Assembly: GCA_910579845.1 (NCBI GenBank)
Contig: CAJTWL010000001.1
Span: 124,001 to 188,000 of the forward strand
DNA: 64,000 nt
Origin: an uncultured Muribaculaceae bacterium
Lineage (GTDB): Bacteria > Bacteroidota > Bacteroidia > Bacteroidales > Muribaculaceae
Direction of reading: 5' to 3'
The notes below the pieces were generated by a model. The model was not told where the DNA came from and ran no database searches. It was given only the letters and a program-made list of their open reading frames with translations. Of this stretch, positions 16,615 to 25,316 are shown piece by piece; the first letter of the stretch is position 1, and every line of letters starts with the position of its first letter. The position numbers and the translations under genes are program-made.

Positions 16615-17700
16615 ATGAAACAGAAGATTGTATTTCCGACTCTGGTAGCCAACCTCGCCATACAGTCTGGCAAATCGAAGAAACAATGTGAGGATTTCTT
16701 GCGAGAGCTTTTCGGCATTATTGAGGAAGAATTGACAGTTGGTGAAAGCGTAAAAATAAAAGGGCTTGGAACATTTAAACTGATAAATGTCGATCCACGC
16801 AAAAGTGTTGATGTCAATACCGGAGAAGATATTGAGATACCGGGACACAAAAAAGTTACGTTCATACCTGCCAAAGAACTGTCAGAGAGAATTAACGAAC
16901 CATTCTCAATGTTTGAATCGGTAGAATTGCCGGATGATGTACAACCCGGTTCCTATAACAATATAGATACTGAAAATACAAGTCCACTTGATATTGAAAA
17001 CAGTAAGAAATATGACGAACAACCCAACATCGAAGATACAGAAGTACAGTTGATACAAGAGCAACTGACAGAACCGGAAAATGATCCGGAGCAAACAATT
17101 CCAGAGATAAATACAGAATCAAATCCGGTATGCTGTGATGATTCCGATTCTTATGAGTATTACGAAGAAACTCCGGCGCCGTCAAAAAGATTCCGTTTCT
17201 TATGGGGCTTTATTTCCGGAATAACACTCACATTGGTTATTCTAATGGCTGCATTTTTTCTTCTTGGAGGTGAAATCAAAAATATATTGGATTTAAAGTC
17301 CTCCTTAAACAAAGAGACACCGACAATATCTAATATAGAGAAAGGAAAATCAAAAGAAAATCAAGATACCGTTGCTTCTGATATCCATGTCGATTCAGCC
17401 AAGCCAAATGCAGAAGTAGAAAACGCAGTTCTAACCATGCCCTCTGATGTGCCTGTATACGACACAATTTCCCGCACACGCTATCTGACAACAATGGCAA
17501 AGGAGCATTATGGCAACTATAACCTTTGGCCTTATATCTATATTGAGAACCAAAAAATATTAGGTCATCCTGATCGGATCAAGCCGGGGACACGTGTAGT
17601 AATACCAAGTTTATCAAAATACGGTGTCAATGCTTCTGATCCGGAAGATATCCGTCGCGCCAAAAGCAAGGGTGTAGAAATCTACTCACGCTATCAATAA
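16615..17700 (+). CDS. HU-domain protein with transmembrane anchor and periplasmic LysM-like domain
   Basis: The 361-residue protein has three parts. Residues 1 to about 95 are an HU-type DNA-binding domain (VKIKGLGTF, residues 46-54, then the arm). An acidic linker (about 100-190) is followed by one transmembrane helix (about 196-218, preceded by KRFRF, so the N-terminus should be cytoplasmic). After a second linker, a LysM-like domain (about 283-335, starting after YDTISRTR, ending near TRVVIPSL) would be in the periplasm. If each part works, it could tether the nucleoid to peptidoglycan through the inner membrane. That function is inference. It is co-transcribed with the short HU gene (4-bp gap). 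Confidence 0.85.
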   Translation: MKQKIVFPTLVANLAIQSGKSKKQCEDFLRELFGIIEEELTVGESVKIKGLGTFKLINVDPRKSVDVNTGEDIEIPGHKKVTFIPAKELSERINEPFSMFESVELPDDVQPGSYNNIDTENTSPLDIENSKKYDEQPNIEDTEVQLIQEQLTEPENDPEQTIPEINTESNPVCCDDSDSYEYYEETPAPSKRFRFLWGFISGITLTLVILMAAFFLLGGEIKNILDLKSSLNKETPTISNIEKGKSKENQDTVASDIHVDSAKPNAEVENAVLTMPSDVPVYDTISRTRYLTTMAKEHYGNYNLWPYIYIENQKILGHPDRIKPGTRVVIPSLSKYGVNASDPEDIRRAKSKGVEIYSRYQ

Positions 17701-17734
17701 GTAAACCCGTATTGAAAGCCATCATGATAATAAT

Positions 17735-18997
17735 ATGAAAACAATATTTATAAAATTTCATTTATTAATTTTAATCTTAACGTTAGTTGGTTTTTCCACT
17801 GAAACATTTGCATATAAGTTTAAACATACAATAACTGGAAAAATCTTTATTTATAGACCACCGAGTACTTTTCATTTTGGAGGGAGAAGTATATATGATT
17901 TACATGGTACCAGAACTCCTTTTGAATGCAAACCTGAAACGGATATATTCGGTAACAAGGATTATAATTTCCTTGATTCATTTGCAGAATACAGAGTAGA
18001 TGAAAAGCTTAAGGAATTTGCAAAAGAATTTAAGATAAAAGCAAATCTCATAATTGACGTTGATGATTCCGGTGATCTTGACATTTTTAATATAAGAATA
18101 GAAACACCTGAAAAATCCGCTATTTTAGAGGGGAAATATGGTATTGATTTAACAGGCAATAAAATTAGAGTCGACCATAAATCAGCCGCATTTGAGCCAA
18201 TAAACATAAAGGGCGACAACAACTGGCTTTTGATTTCCGAGAGGGGTATGATATGCTGTCTGAACCCTGGCTTTACGTCAATTTGGATGGAGTTTGATCA
18301 GAAATCAAAAGAAAAAGCAACGCAAACCATAGCGAGTTTAAGACTATCAGACTCCCGTAATATAGAAAAGATTCAAGACCCCTTGTTATCAAAGTCTGTA
18401 CAAGAAATTATTGAGACCGCCAGAAAAAGAGAAAAAGCAACACCAAACATAGCAAATTCAAGATCCGCAGACTCTCGTAGTAATAAAGAAAAGATTCAAA
18501 AACCATCGGAATCAAAGTCTGTACAAGAATTTATTGAAACCGTTAGACATGAGCAAGAAAAAGTTCATGCCACATTATCAGGCAAGGTTTCCGGGACAAA
18601 ACAACCTACACAAACTGAGCTTCCACGCAATTGGTCAGATTTGTTTAATGCATATGACAGACTGGTTTTACAAAATTGGGGATTTGAAAAAGATGGAGCT
18701 GATGGCAAACGCTACAAACCTCAAAATTACGAATATCTTGAATTATCACCTTCAGAGGGATCCCAAACATTTTTGACATGGAACGGCTGCTCAGACGGAG
18801 ACCATATATATATTGTAACCATTAATGAGGATACATTGGAATTTGTCGGTCAAAAATATCCTAAGAATAAAGAGATTAAAAATTATCAGAAAATAAAATA
18901 CATTGTACCGACAAACGATAACAATTTCTTTGTTAAAACAATAGACAAATATGGAGTTTTAAGGTTTTACAACACCGTGAACAAACGTAATAAATAA
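17735..18997 (+). CDS. Exported protein of unknown function with internal tandem duplication
   Basis: The 420-residue protein starts with a strong signal peptide (1-26, ending FSTETFA). I recognise no domain. Residues 193-232 and 233-273 are a direct duplication of about 41 residues (EKAT...DSR...SKSVQE...ET), predicted helical and charged. The N-terminal part (about 27-185) looks beta-rich and the C-terminal part (about 290-420) also. Base composition is more AT-rich than the neighbouring genes, and it sits alone between the HU operon and a terminator, so recent acquisition is possible. Location should be periplasm or outer surface. Confidence 0.7.
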   Translation: MKTIFIKFHLLILILTLVGFSTETFAYKFKHTITGKIFIYRPPSTFHFGGRSIYDLHGTRTPFECKPETDIFGNKDYNFLDSFAEYRVDEKLKEFAKEFKIKANLIIDVDDSGDLDIFNIRIETPEKSAILEGKYGIDLTGNKIRVDHKSAAFEPINIKGDNNWLLISERGMICCLNPGFTSIWMEFDQKSKEKATQTIASLRLSDSRNIEKIQDPLLSKSVQEIIETARKREKATPNIANSRSADSRSNKEKIQKPSESKSVQEFIETVRHEQEKVHATLSGKVSGTKQPTQTELPRNWSDLFNAYDRLVLQNWGFEKDGADGKRYKPQNYEYLELSPSEGSQTFLTWNGCSDGDHIYIVTINEDTLEFVGQKYPKNKEIKNYQKIKYIVPTNDNNFFVKTIDKYGVLRFYNTVNKRNK

Positions 18998-19000
18998 AAC

Positions 19001-19040
19001 AAATAAAATCCGCAGGTCTTTTGGACTGCGGATTTTATTT
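19001..19040. terminator. Bidirectional terminator between the unknown gene and rpsP
   Basis: A long stem, AAATAAAATCCGCAG with CTGCGGATTTTATTT around a TTTTGG loop, has T-rich tracts on both strands. It lies between convergent genes and suits both. Confidence 0.85.
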
Positions 19041-19060
19041 GTTTGAAGAATGCGGAAGAA

Positions 19061-19606
19061 TTACTCTGCGACTTCTTCTGTAGTTTCAGTCTCAGCATTT
19101 TCAGCCTCAAGAGCAGCTTTTGCAGCAGCCTCTTCAGCTGCGAGCTTTTCTGCTTTCTTCTTAGCTACAGCCTCACCTTTTACACGGTTCTTCTCAACCT
19201 CAGCCTCATAACGTGCTTTAGCATCTTCAGCAGCCTTAGCCTCTGTTTTAGCTTTTGCAGCTTCTGCGGCTTTAGTGCGGTCTGCTTTCCAAGCTTCGAA
19301 ACGACGGGTTGCCTCTTCCTCTGTGAAGGCTCCTTTCTTAACGCCGCCACGAAGATGTTTCATAAGCATGACACCCTCTTTTGAAAGTATTGAACGAACT
19401 GTGTCTGTAGGCTGTGCACCAACCTCTACCCAATACAAAGCACGGTCGAAGTCTAAACTTATTGTAGCAGGATTAGTGTTCGGATTATAAGAACCTATCC
19501 TTTCAATAAATCTACCATCACGTGGTGCCCTGCTATCGGCGACTACAATTGGATAAAAAGCGTAGCCTTTACGGCCATGACGCTGCAATCTGATTTTTGT
19601 TGCCAT
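19061..19606 (-). CDS. rpsP: 30S ribosomal protein S16
   Basis: A component of the small ribosomal subunit body. Residues 1 to about 80 are the S16 domain (RLQRHGRKGYAFYPIVVADSR and GRFIERIGSYNP). The rest, to 181, is a long charged tail rich in Ala, Lys and Glu, seen in Bacteroidota S16 and predicted to be helical. It starts at 19606, has a full promoter (19672-19702) and stands alone. Confidence 0.97.
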   Translation of the reverse strand: MATKIRLQRHGRKGYAFYPIVVADSRAPRDGRFIERIGSYNPNTNPATISLDFDRALYWVEVGAQPTDTVRSILSKEGVMLMKHLRGGVKKGAFTEEEATRRFEAWKADRTKAAEAAKAKTEAKAAEDAKARYEAEVEKNRVKGEAVAKKKAEKLAAEEAAAKAALEAENAETETTEEVAE

Positions 19607-19671
19607 AAACTTTGCCGGTTTATTGTGTTGAATAAATTTAATTAAGAAACTCCTTTTAGGAATTCCAAACG

Positions 19672-19702
19672 CAAAATTAATTCATTTCCCACTTTCTACA
19701 AA
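19672..19702 (-). promoter_or_regulatory. Promoter of rpsP
   Basis: On the minus strand TTTG (19699-19702), 19 bp, then TAATTTTG (19672-19679) is a full consensus match, 66 bp before the rpsP ATG. Confidence 0.75.
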
Positions 19703-19722
19703 GTATTTTGCATTTTATTTCG

Positions 19723-19730
19723 TAATTTTG
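19723..19730 (+). promoter_or_regulatory. Possible -7 box for prfA
   Basis: TAATTTTG reads on the plus strand and would give a leader of about 130 nt to prfA. No TTTG is found at the normal spacing. It is divergent to the rpsP promoter. Confidence 0.35.
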
Positions 19731-19798
19731 CAAAACCAAAGTTTCCGATATGGAACGCAACGGCACCATCTCCCTAAAAATTATCATCAGGAGAATAC

Positions 19799-19863
19799 AT
19801 CTCAAAAGACCTGAAAGAATACTTATAATATTTTTTCATAATAAATTTAAACAGTTTCTTAGA
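19799..19863. repeat. R1 element, partial copy, directly before prfA
   Basis: This stretch matches the reverse complement of 38864-38928 closely (roughly 90 percent by eye), ending AAATTTAAACAGTTTCTTAG. It is one end of the R1 family and stops 4 bp before the prfA ATG, so the leader of prfA is made from a repeat. Confidence 0.6.
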
Positions 19864-19867
19864 TATC

Positions 19868-20977
19868 ATGGCTGAGAATTCATTATTAAGCAGATTAGAA
19901 GGACTTGACGCCCGGTTTGAAGAGGTGTCCACTCTGATAACCGATCCGGCAGTACTTGCAGACCAGAAAAGATATGTCCGTCTGACAAAAGAATATCATG
20001 ATCTTAAAAATATAATAAACACTCGAAACGAATATAAGTCAAAACTTGATCTGATTGCAGAGTCAAAGGAGGTAATGGCATTCGAAGAAGATGAGGAAAT
20101 GAAAGCCCTTGCTCGTGAAGAGATGGATGCGGCAGAAGAGGCACTACCTTATCTTGAGGAGAAAATCAAACTGCTTCTGATTCCGGCAGATCCTGATGAT
20201 TCAAAAAATGCAATGGTAGAGATCAGAGGCGGGACAGGAGGAGATGAGGCCGCCCTTTTTGCCGGAGATCTTTTTCGCATGTATCAGAAATATGCGGAGT
20301 CAAAGGGTTGGCAACTTGCCGTATCTTCAGTATCGGAAGGGGCTGCCGGAGGATTCAAAGAGATTATTTTCAACTTATCAGGCAACGATGTATACGGAAC
20401 CATGAAATATGAGAGTGGAGTGCATCGAGTTCAGCGCATACCGGCAACCGAGACACAAGGTCGCGTCCACACATCCGCAGCAACCGTAGCGGTACTGCCG
20501 GAAGCGCAGGAATTCGAGGTTGAAATACATGAAGGAGAGATTAAATGGGACACATTCCGTTCCGGAGGAGCCGGAGGTCAGAATGTGAACAAAGTTGAAT
20601 CAGGTGTACGTCTGCGATACAACTGGAAAAATCCAAATACAGGAAAGGTTGAGGAAATACTGATAGAATGTACTGAAACCAGAGATCAACCTAAAAACAA
20701 AGAAAGAGCCTTGTCCCGCCTGCGTACATTCATCTATGATCGCGAACATCAAAAGTATCTCGACGATATAGCTTCAAAAAGAAAAACAATGGTCAGTACC
20801 GGAGACCGTTCAGCAAAAATACGGACTTACAATTATCCACAGGGTCGAATTACGGATCACCGCATTAATTATACAATTTATAATCTACCTGCATTTATGG
20901 ACGGAGATATTCAGGAGTGCATCGATTCTCTTATAGTTGCAGAAAATGCCGAAAAACTTAAATCCGCAGAATTATAA
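19868..20977 (+). CDS. prfA: Peptide chain release factor 1
   Basis: RF1 recognises UAA and UAG stop codons and triggers peptide release on the ribosome. The 369-residue protein has the GGQ motif at 236-238 (GAGGQNVN) and the PAT stop-codon motif at 192-194 (PxT type, defining RF1 rather than RF2). Length is normal for RF1. The start at 19868 is preceded by R1-derived sequence. Confidence 0.97.
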   Translation: MAENSLLSRLEGLDARFEEVSTLITDPAVLADQKRYVRLTKEYHDLKNIINTRNEYKSKLDLIAESKEVMAFEEDEEMKALAREEMDAAEEALPYLEEKIKLLLIPADPDDSKNAMVEIRGGTGGDEAALFAGDLFRMYQKYAESKGWQLAVSSVSEGAAGGFKEIIFNLSGNDVYGTMKYESGVHRVQRIPATETQGRVHTSAATVAVLPEAQEFEVEIHEGEIKWDTFRSGGAGGQNVNKVESGVRLRYNWKNPNTGKVEEILIECTETRDQPKNKERALSRLRTFIYDREHQKYLDDIASKRKTMVSTGDRSAKIRTYNYPQGRITDHRINYTIYNLPAFMDGDIQECIDSLIVAENAEKLKSAEL

Positions 20978-21155
20978 CATTCCCTGAAACCGCTGAGTAT
21001 TACCGATTTTTAACATTATCAAGTGATCTTTTTATACATTGGCTCGTTTTAATATTGAAGAAGGAACCCAGTAAATGAGAATAATAAATCAAATTTGTTT
21101 ATTAGCTTCTTTATTTGATTAATCACCCATAGTTCATTTATTAAAATTTAATGCC

Positions 21156-21341
21156 ATGTACATTCTGTCAATAATAAGTTACGTAATCGGAGCAATTCTC
21201 CTCGGAATTTCATGTTTCACAATCAACGTTGCCACAACATGGTGGCTCGGAGGGATAGCTGTAGTTTTTCTTGTATTAGGATGCGTATTTCAATACAATG
21301 CCACAAAAAAACGTGATCTGATTCATCACCATCGTCACTAA
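21156..21341 (+). CDS. Small membrane protein, unknown function
   Basis: 61 residues with two predicted hydrophobic helices (about 1-26 and 28-48) and a basic tail ending in HHHRH. There is no domain I recognise. It is a plausible gene because of the membrane-like composition and its own start after a leader, but it lacks homology evidence here. Confidence 0.55.
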   Translation: MYILSIISYVIGAILLGISCFTINVATTWWLGGIAVVFLVLGCVFQYNATKKRDLIHHHRH

Positions 21342-21373
21342 TAGCGTATATATTGAGTAGGTAATATCACTTA

Positions 21374-21420
21374 TTAGAAGCTGTTTAAATTTTATTGAAT
21401 CAAATTTAAACAGCTTCTAA
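21374..21420. repeat. R1 element, compact palindrome
   Basis: A perfect 19-bp stem (TTAGAAGCTGTTTAAATTT and its complement at 21402-21420) around a 9-nt loop. Its arms match the R1 ends, so this looks like an R1 copy that has lost its core. It could also act as a terminator of the small gene, though no T-run follows. Confidence 0.6.
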
Positions 21421-21426
21421 GACACT

Positions 21427-21513
21427 GAACTCGTCTTGACTTATTTACGAATGTTAAAACGTGTAATGAATATATCCCGCTGATGTTAAGAAAAAATAAG
21501 TCAAGACAAGTTC
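21427..21513. repeat. R3 element (87 bp), overlapping the murU-like stop
   Basis: It has 20-bp ends: GAACTCGTCTTGACTTATTT (21427-21446) and the complement of GAACTTGTCTTGACTTATTT (21494-21513). The inner part matches the inner part of the second copy at 46384-46495 in opposite orientation, apart from a 25-bp insertion there. The stop codon of the murU-like gene (21501-21503) lies inside the right end. Confidence 0.65.
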
Positions 21514-22277
21514 ACTCTTCGTTTCGTGGAATTGACTTGCAATGTCTCTAAAAATTTTTCCGCCTGTTCAAGAGAAGAAGGCTTGCCTATATCCAGAATT
21601 TTAAGAGTATCATCCCTTAATGCTCTTATTTTCAAATTGTCAAGACCTGAAAGTAAAAAATCCATTATCGGAAAAGATTTCTTAGCGATACGAGATGAAT
21701 ATTTATCAAGACTGAGCAACGCATTCTTACCAAGAATATATATACCGCTGAAAGCAAGCTCTACTATTTCATTAGATTGAAAGTCTTTTACTTTTCTGTA
21801 TTCATCTGTCTTCAAATTATGCCACCCGCATAAATCACGATTTGAATCAAAAACAAGTTTGCGGCTTGAATCTCTGTCGCATACAAGCAATGTTATATCA
21901 TTGTCTTCATGAATATGAATATCATGCAGCAGCCCGAGATCGGCAGAGGAAAGAATATCGACATTATGAACCAGCAAAGGAGCGTCAGCCATCATCTTCG
22001 ATGCCTGTAGTATACCGCCTCCTGTATCAAGCAACAGATCGGACTCATCGCTGACACGTACACTTATACCAAAATCATTACCTTCAAGAAATTCAAGAAC
22101 CTGATCGGCAAAATGGTGTACGTTTACAATTATATTATCATACCCCTGACTCGCCATCAACTTCATAACTCTTTCAAGCATCGGCACTCCGTCTACAGGC
22201 ACCAATGCCTTAGGATGCTCTAATGTCCAGGGACGCAGACGTGTTCCAAGCCCTGCCGCCAGAATCATTCCATTCAT
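21501..22277 (-). CDS. Nucleotidyltransferase, MurU-like
   Basis: The 258-residue protein is a sugar-1-phosphate nucleotidyltransferase. The signature G-x-G-T-R-L-x-P-x-T-x-x-x-P-K-A is at residues about 9-24, and LLVHNVDIL carries the catalytic aspartate for metal. Length and its place after an AmgK-like kinase (4-bp overlap) match MurU, which makes UDP-MurNAc from MurNAc-1-phosphate in peptidoglycan recycling. A mannose-1-phosphate guanylyltransferase role is an alternative, so I leave the symbol empty. The C-terminal codons and stop sit within an R3 repeat end. Confidence 0.85.
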   Translation of the reverse strand: MNGMILAAGLGTRLRPWTLEHPKALVPVDGVPMLERVMKLMASQGYDNIIVNVHHFADQVLEFLEGNDFGISVRVSDESDLLLDTGGGILQASKMMADAPLLVHNVDILSSADLGLLHDIHIHEDNDITLLVCDRDSSRKLVFDSNRDLCGWHNLKTDEYRKVKDFQSNEIVELAFSGIYILGKNALLSLDKYSSRIAKKSFPIMDFLLSGLDNLKIRALRDDTLKILDIGKPSSLEQAEKFLETLQVNSTKRRVNLS

Positions 22278-23779
22278 AATATTCTGTCAATTTTCTGTTC
22301 ACGATGCAATATACGCACATTGATGCCCGGAAAATCTTTCTTCAATTCATGTGCCAATTTCTCAGCACAATATACCGAACGATGCTGACCACCTGTACAT
22401 CCAAAACCGATTTGAAGATCATTGAATTCTCTTCTCAGATATGTATTTACCGATTGTGACACAATCTCTTTTGCCTTACTTACAAATCCAGACACCTCTC
22501 CCCTCTCCTCAAGAAAATCTTTCACAGGTTTGTCAAGTCCCGTGAACCTCTTGTATTCATCATATCTCCCCGGATTATGCATTCCTCTGCAATCAAACAT
22601 AAATCCGCCACCGTTTCCTGTAAAATCCTCAGGATATCCTTTCTTATATGAGAAACTAATAACAGTCACCGTCAAACCGGTATGATCGCTGTTGCTGAAC
22701 CGGCCATCCTCACATATCTTTTTGCAAACACGCTTAAGTTCGGGATAACTGTCAGCAATACCTGTTTTAAGCACTGTCCTCAGATTCTTCAAAGCCTGTG
22801 GTATACTTTCAATAAAGTGGGATTTCTTCTCGACAAGACCTCTGAAACCATATGCACCCAAAACCTGAAGAGTTCGGAACAAGACAAACCTGTTGATAAG
22901 ATTCCTTCTTGACTCATTATCTTCCGGAAAACACCCTTTCGGGAAATGAGACATGAATTCCTCAATCTTCTCATATCTGAAATTATCCTTGAAATCAGCT
23001 TTTGCCTGCCATAAAAACGATACAGCATCATATATTGCCGGACCTTTTCTGCCACCTTGAAAATCTATATACCAAGGCTCGCCATCACGGATCATTACAT
23101 TCCTGCTTTGGAAATCACGAAACATAAAACCATTAAACCCGTTATCATAACATAATGACTCAGCGTAAGATTCAAAATCATCCTGCAAAGTCTCCTCATC
23201 AAACACCACTGCGGAGGGCTTCAGATATTCATATTTAAAATAGTTCAGATCCCAAAGAGCCTGACGCAAGCAAAAGGGATTATACTCGGTTTTATCCATC
23301 CATAAATCAGGATTTACCTGCTGCATACAGGCAAGACCAGCAAGAGTCTCACTTATAAGTTCGCTCAATGATGGTATATTTTCCGACAGACTGACATCAG
23401 ATGCAATACAATTCCTGTTATACTTAAGTATGACATCCATTAATGACAATTTACCCAGATCCTCTTGTATATAGTTCATATAATCTGATGTGCGAAGGTA
23501 GATATCAGGTACTTTTATTCCTTGTGATCTGAACAGAACTCCCAGATTCACAAATGCGCGGCACTCTTTTGCATCATCACCTACGGTGCCAATACATCCG
23601 GCAGACTCTGACATATAATTCGGATCATCCGACTTTTCAATTGCAGAACCATAAATACGGAAATATTTCCTATTGCTTCCGGAGAGAGGGAGTTTCACTA
23701 CAGAATCCGGACAAAATCCGAAATATTCCTTAAATAGACCTGACAGGATATCAACATCCCTATCTGAAATGAACTGCAT
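22274..23779 (-). CDS. AmgK-like sugar kinase fused to a RapZ C-terminal domain
   Basis: The 501-residue protein has two parts. Residues 1 to about 350 are an aminoglycoside-phosphotransferase-fold kinase with FRDFQSRN (catalytic D222) and the metal-binding DFQ (D239), as in AmgK, which phosphorylates MurNAc and GlcNAc at the anomeric position. Residues about 368-497 are the C-terminal domain of RapZ (GFGCTGGQHRSV at 458-469, and N-P near HNPGR), the part that senses glucosamine-6-phosphate in E. coli. The N-terminal P-loop of full RapZ is absent. It overlaps murU by 4 bp. Inference: a recycling kinase carrying an amino-sugar-sensing domain. Confidence 0.85.
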   Translation of the reverse strand: MQFISDRDVDILSGLFKEYFGFCPDSVVKLPLSGSNRKYFRIYGSAIEKSDDPNYMSESAGCIGTVGDDAKECRAFVNLGVLFRSQGIKVPDIYLRTSDYMNYIQEDLGKLSLMDVILKYNRNCIASDVSLSENIPSLSELISETLAGLACMQQVNPDLWMDKTEYNPFCLRQALWDLNYFKYEYLKPSAVVFDEETLQDDFESYAESLCYDNGFNGFMFRDFQSRNVMIRDGEPWYIDFQGGRKGPAIYDAVSFLWQAKADFKDNFRYEKIEEFMSHFPKGCFPEDNESRRNLINRFVLFRTLQVLGAYGFRGLVEKKSHFIESIPQALKNLRTVLKTGIADSYPELKRVCKKICEDGRFSNSDHTGLTVTVISFSYKKGYPEDFTGNGGGFMFDCRGMHNPGRYDEYKRFTGLDKPVKDFLEERGEVSGFVSKAKEIVSQSVNTYLRREFNDLQIGFGCTGGQHRSVYCAEKLAHELKKDFPGINVRILHREQKIDRIL

Positions 23780-23803
23780 ATCGTTTTAAATAGTTTTATA
23801 ATG

Positions 23804-23841
23804 CAAAGTTAATAAACGTAACGCATTTTTTATTAACTTTG
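23804..23841. promoter_or_regulatory. Mirror-image divergent promoters of pgk and the amgK-murU operon
   Basis: On the plus strand TAACTTTG (23834-23841) precedes pgk; on the minus strand TAACTTTG (23804-23811) precedes the kinase gene. The two -7 boxes are the ends of a perfect 14-bp inverted repeat (GCAAAGTTAATAAA and its complement). No -33 TTTG is found for either at the usual distance. Confidence 0.55.
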
Positions 23842-23910
23842 CAACGAAGCATTAATCAAAAAAGCAATAAAACCCAAATAAAGATCAAAACCAATAAAAA
23901 AGATACAGCA

Positions 23911-25164
23911 ATGGCTAAAATCGAAGATTTCAATTTTAATGGTAAAAAAGCCATAGTCAGGGTAGACTTCAACGTACCCTTGGATGAGAACGGCAACATT
24001 ACAGATGACACACGTATACGTGGCGCTCTCCCCACACTTAAAAAGATCCTTGCTGACGGAGGAAGTCTGATTCTGATGTCTCACATGGGAAAACCCAAAG
24101 GAAAGATAAACACAAAACTCAGTCTTTCACAAATACGTGAAGCAGTTGCCAAGGCTTTAGGTACAGATGTAAAATTTGCTCCGGACTGTGCAAAAGCATC
24201 CGAAGCGGCAAAAGACCTAAAACCCGGAGAAGTTCTTCTTCTCGAGAACTTGCGCTTCTATCCCGAAGAGGAGGGCAAGCCTGTAGGTATCGAAAAAACA
24301 GATCCCGCATACGACGAGGCAAAAAAGGCAATGAAAGAGAGTCAGAAAGAATTTGCCAAGACTCTTGCAAACTATGCGGACGTTTATGTTAATGATGCAT
24401 TCGGCACAGCACACCGTCGTCACGCTTCAACAGCCGTGATAGCCGACTATTTTGATCAAGACCACAAAATGCTCGGATTCCTTATGGAGAAAGAGGTCAA
24501 AGCGGTCGACAATATTCTTAAGGATATAAAGCGTCCGTTTACAGCGATCATGGGCGGTTCCAAAGTATCTACAAAAATAGGAATCATCGAGAATCTAATG
24601 GACAAGGTTGACAACCTCATTCTTTGTGGCGGAATGACTTATACATTTGCCAAAGCAATGGGAGGCAATATTGGAAAATCCATATGTGAGACAGACAAGC
24701 TTGACCTCGCTTTGGATATAATGAAAAAAGCTAAAGAGAAAGGTGTCAACCTCGTGCTCGGCACAGACTGTGTCGCTGCAGACGATTTCAACAACAATGC
24801 CAACACTCAGATATGCTCAGTAATGAACATACCGGAAGGCTGGGAGGGTCTTGATGCAGGTCCGGAATCTATCAAAGCGTTCCGCGAAGTTATTGTCCCT
24901 GCAAAGACAATTCTTTGGAACGGACCTGCCGGCGTATTTGAATTCGACAACTTCACTGCCGGATCAAGAGCAATTGCAGAAGCTATTGTCGAGGCGACCA
25001 AGAATGGTGCATTCTCACTCGTTGGCGGAGGAGACTCTGTGGCTTGTGTAAACAAATTCGGAGTCGCAGACAGCGTTTCTTATGTATCTACCGGAGGCGG
25101 CGCTCTACTCGAGGCTATCGAAGGAAAAACACTTCCCGGTGTAGCTGCTGTTGAAGAAAAATAA
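23911..25164 (+). CDS. pgk: Phosphoglycerate kinase
   Basis: Pgk transfers phosphate between 1,3-bisphosphoglycerate and ADP in glycolysis. From ATG 23911 the 417-residue protein has the family motifs RVDFNVPLD, LMSHMGKPKG, and the nucleotide region GGGDSVA near the end. Length is normal. A longer TTG start at 23839 would place the -7 box inside the coding sequence, so it is rejected. A terminator follows. Confidence 0.97.
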   Translation: MAKIEDFNFNGKKAIVRVDFNVPLDENGNITDDTRIRGALPTLKKILADGGSLILMSHMGKPKGKINTKLSLSQIREAVAKALGTDVKFAPDCAKASEAAKDLKPGEVLLLENLRFYPEEEGKPVGIEKTDPAYDEAKKAMKESQKEFAKTLANYADVYVNDAFGTAHRRHASTAVIADYFDQDHKMLGFLMEKEVKAVDNILKDIKRPFTAIMGGSKVSTKIGIIENLMDKVDNLILCGGMTYTFAKAMGGNIGKSICETDKLDLALDIMKKAKEKGVNLVLGTDCVAADDFNNNANTQICSVMNIPEGWEGLDAGPESIKAFREVIVPAKTILWNGPAGVFEFDNFTAGSRAIAEAIVEATKNGAFSLVGGGDSVACVNKFGVADSVSYVSTGGGALLEAIEGKTLPGVAAVEEK

Positions 25165-25206
25165 AATAACCGAATACTGTTTGACTACAGTTGACCTTAT
25201 GCTACT

Positions 25207-25244
25207 AAAATCGGCTCGAAGTATCGGACTTCAAGCCGATTTTT
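25207..25244 (+). terminator. Terminator of pgk
   Basis: AAATCGGCT with GAAGT pairs with ACTTC and AGCCGATTT, with one mismatch. T-rich sequence follows. Confidence 0.8.
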
Positions 25245-25285
25245 AATAAAAACCCGTAAAGGATATTAAATTTTTCAAGCCGACC

Positions 25286-25316
25286 GTTGTTTTAATCAAA
25301 ATAAATTGTAATTTTG
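25286..25316 (+). promoter_or_regulatory. Promoter of the exbB-exbD-exbD-tonB operon
   Basis: GTTG (25286-25289, one change from TTTG), 19 bp, then TAATTTTG (25309-25316). It gives a leader of about 120 nt before exbB. Confidence 0.6.

Noticed and set aside
23839..23911. A longer TTG start for pgk
   Set aside because: It would put the -7 box in the coding sequence and adds residues not seen in the family.
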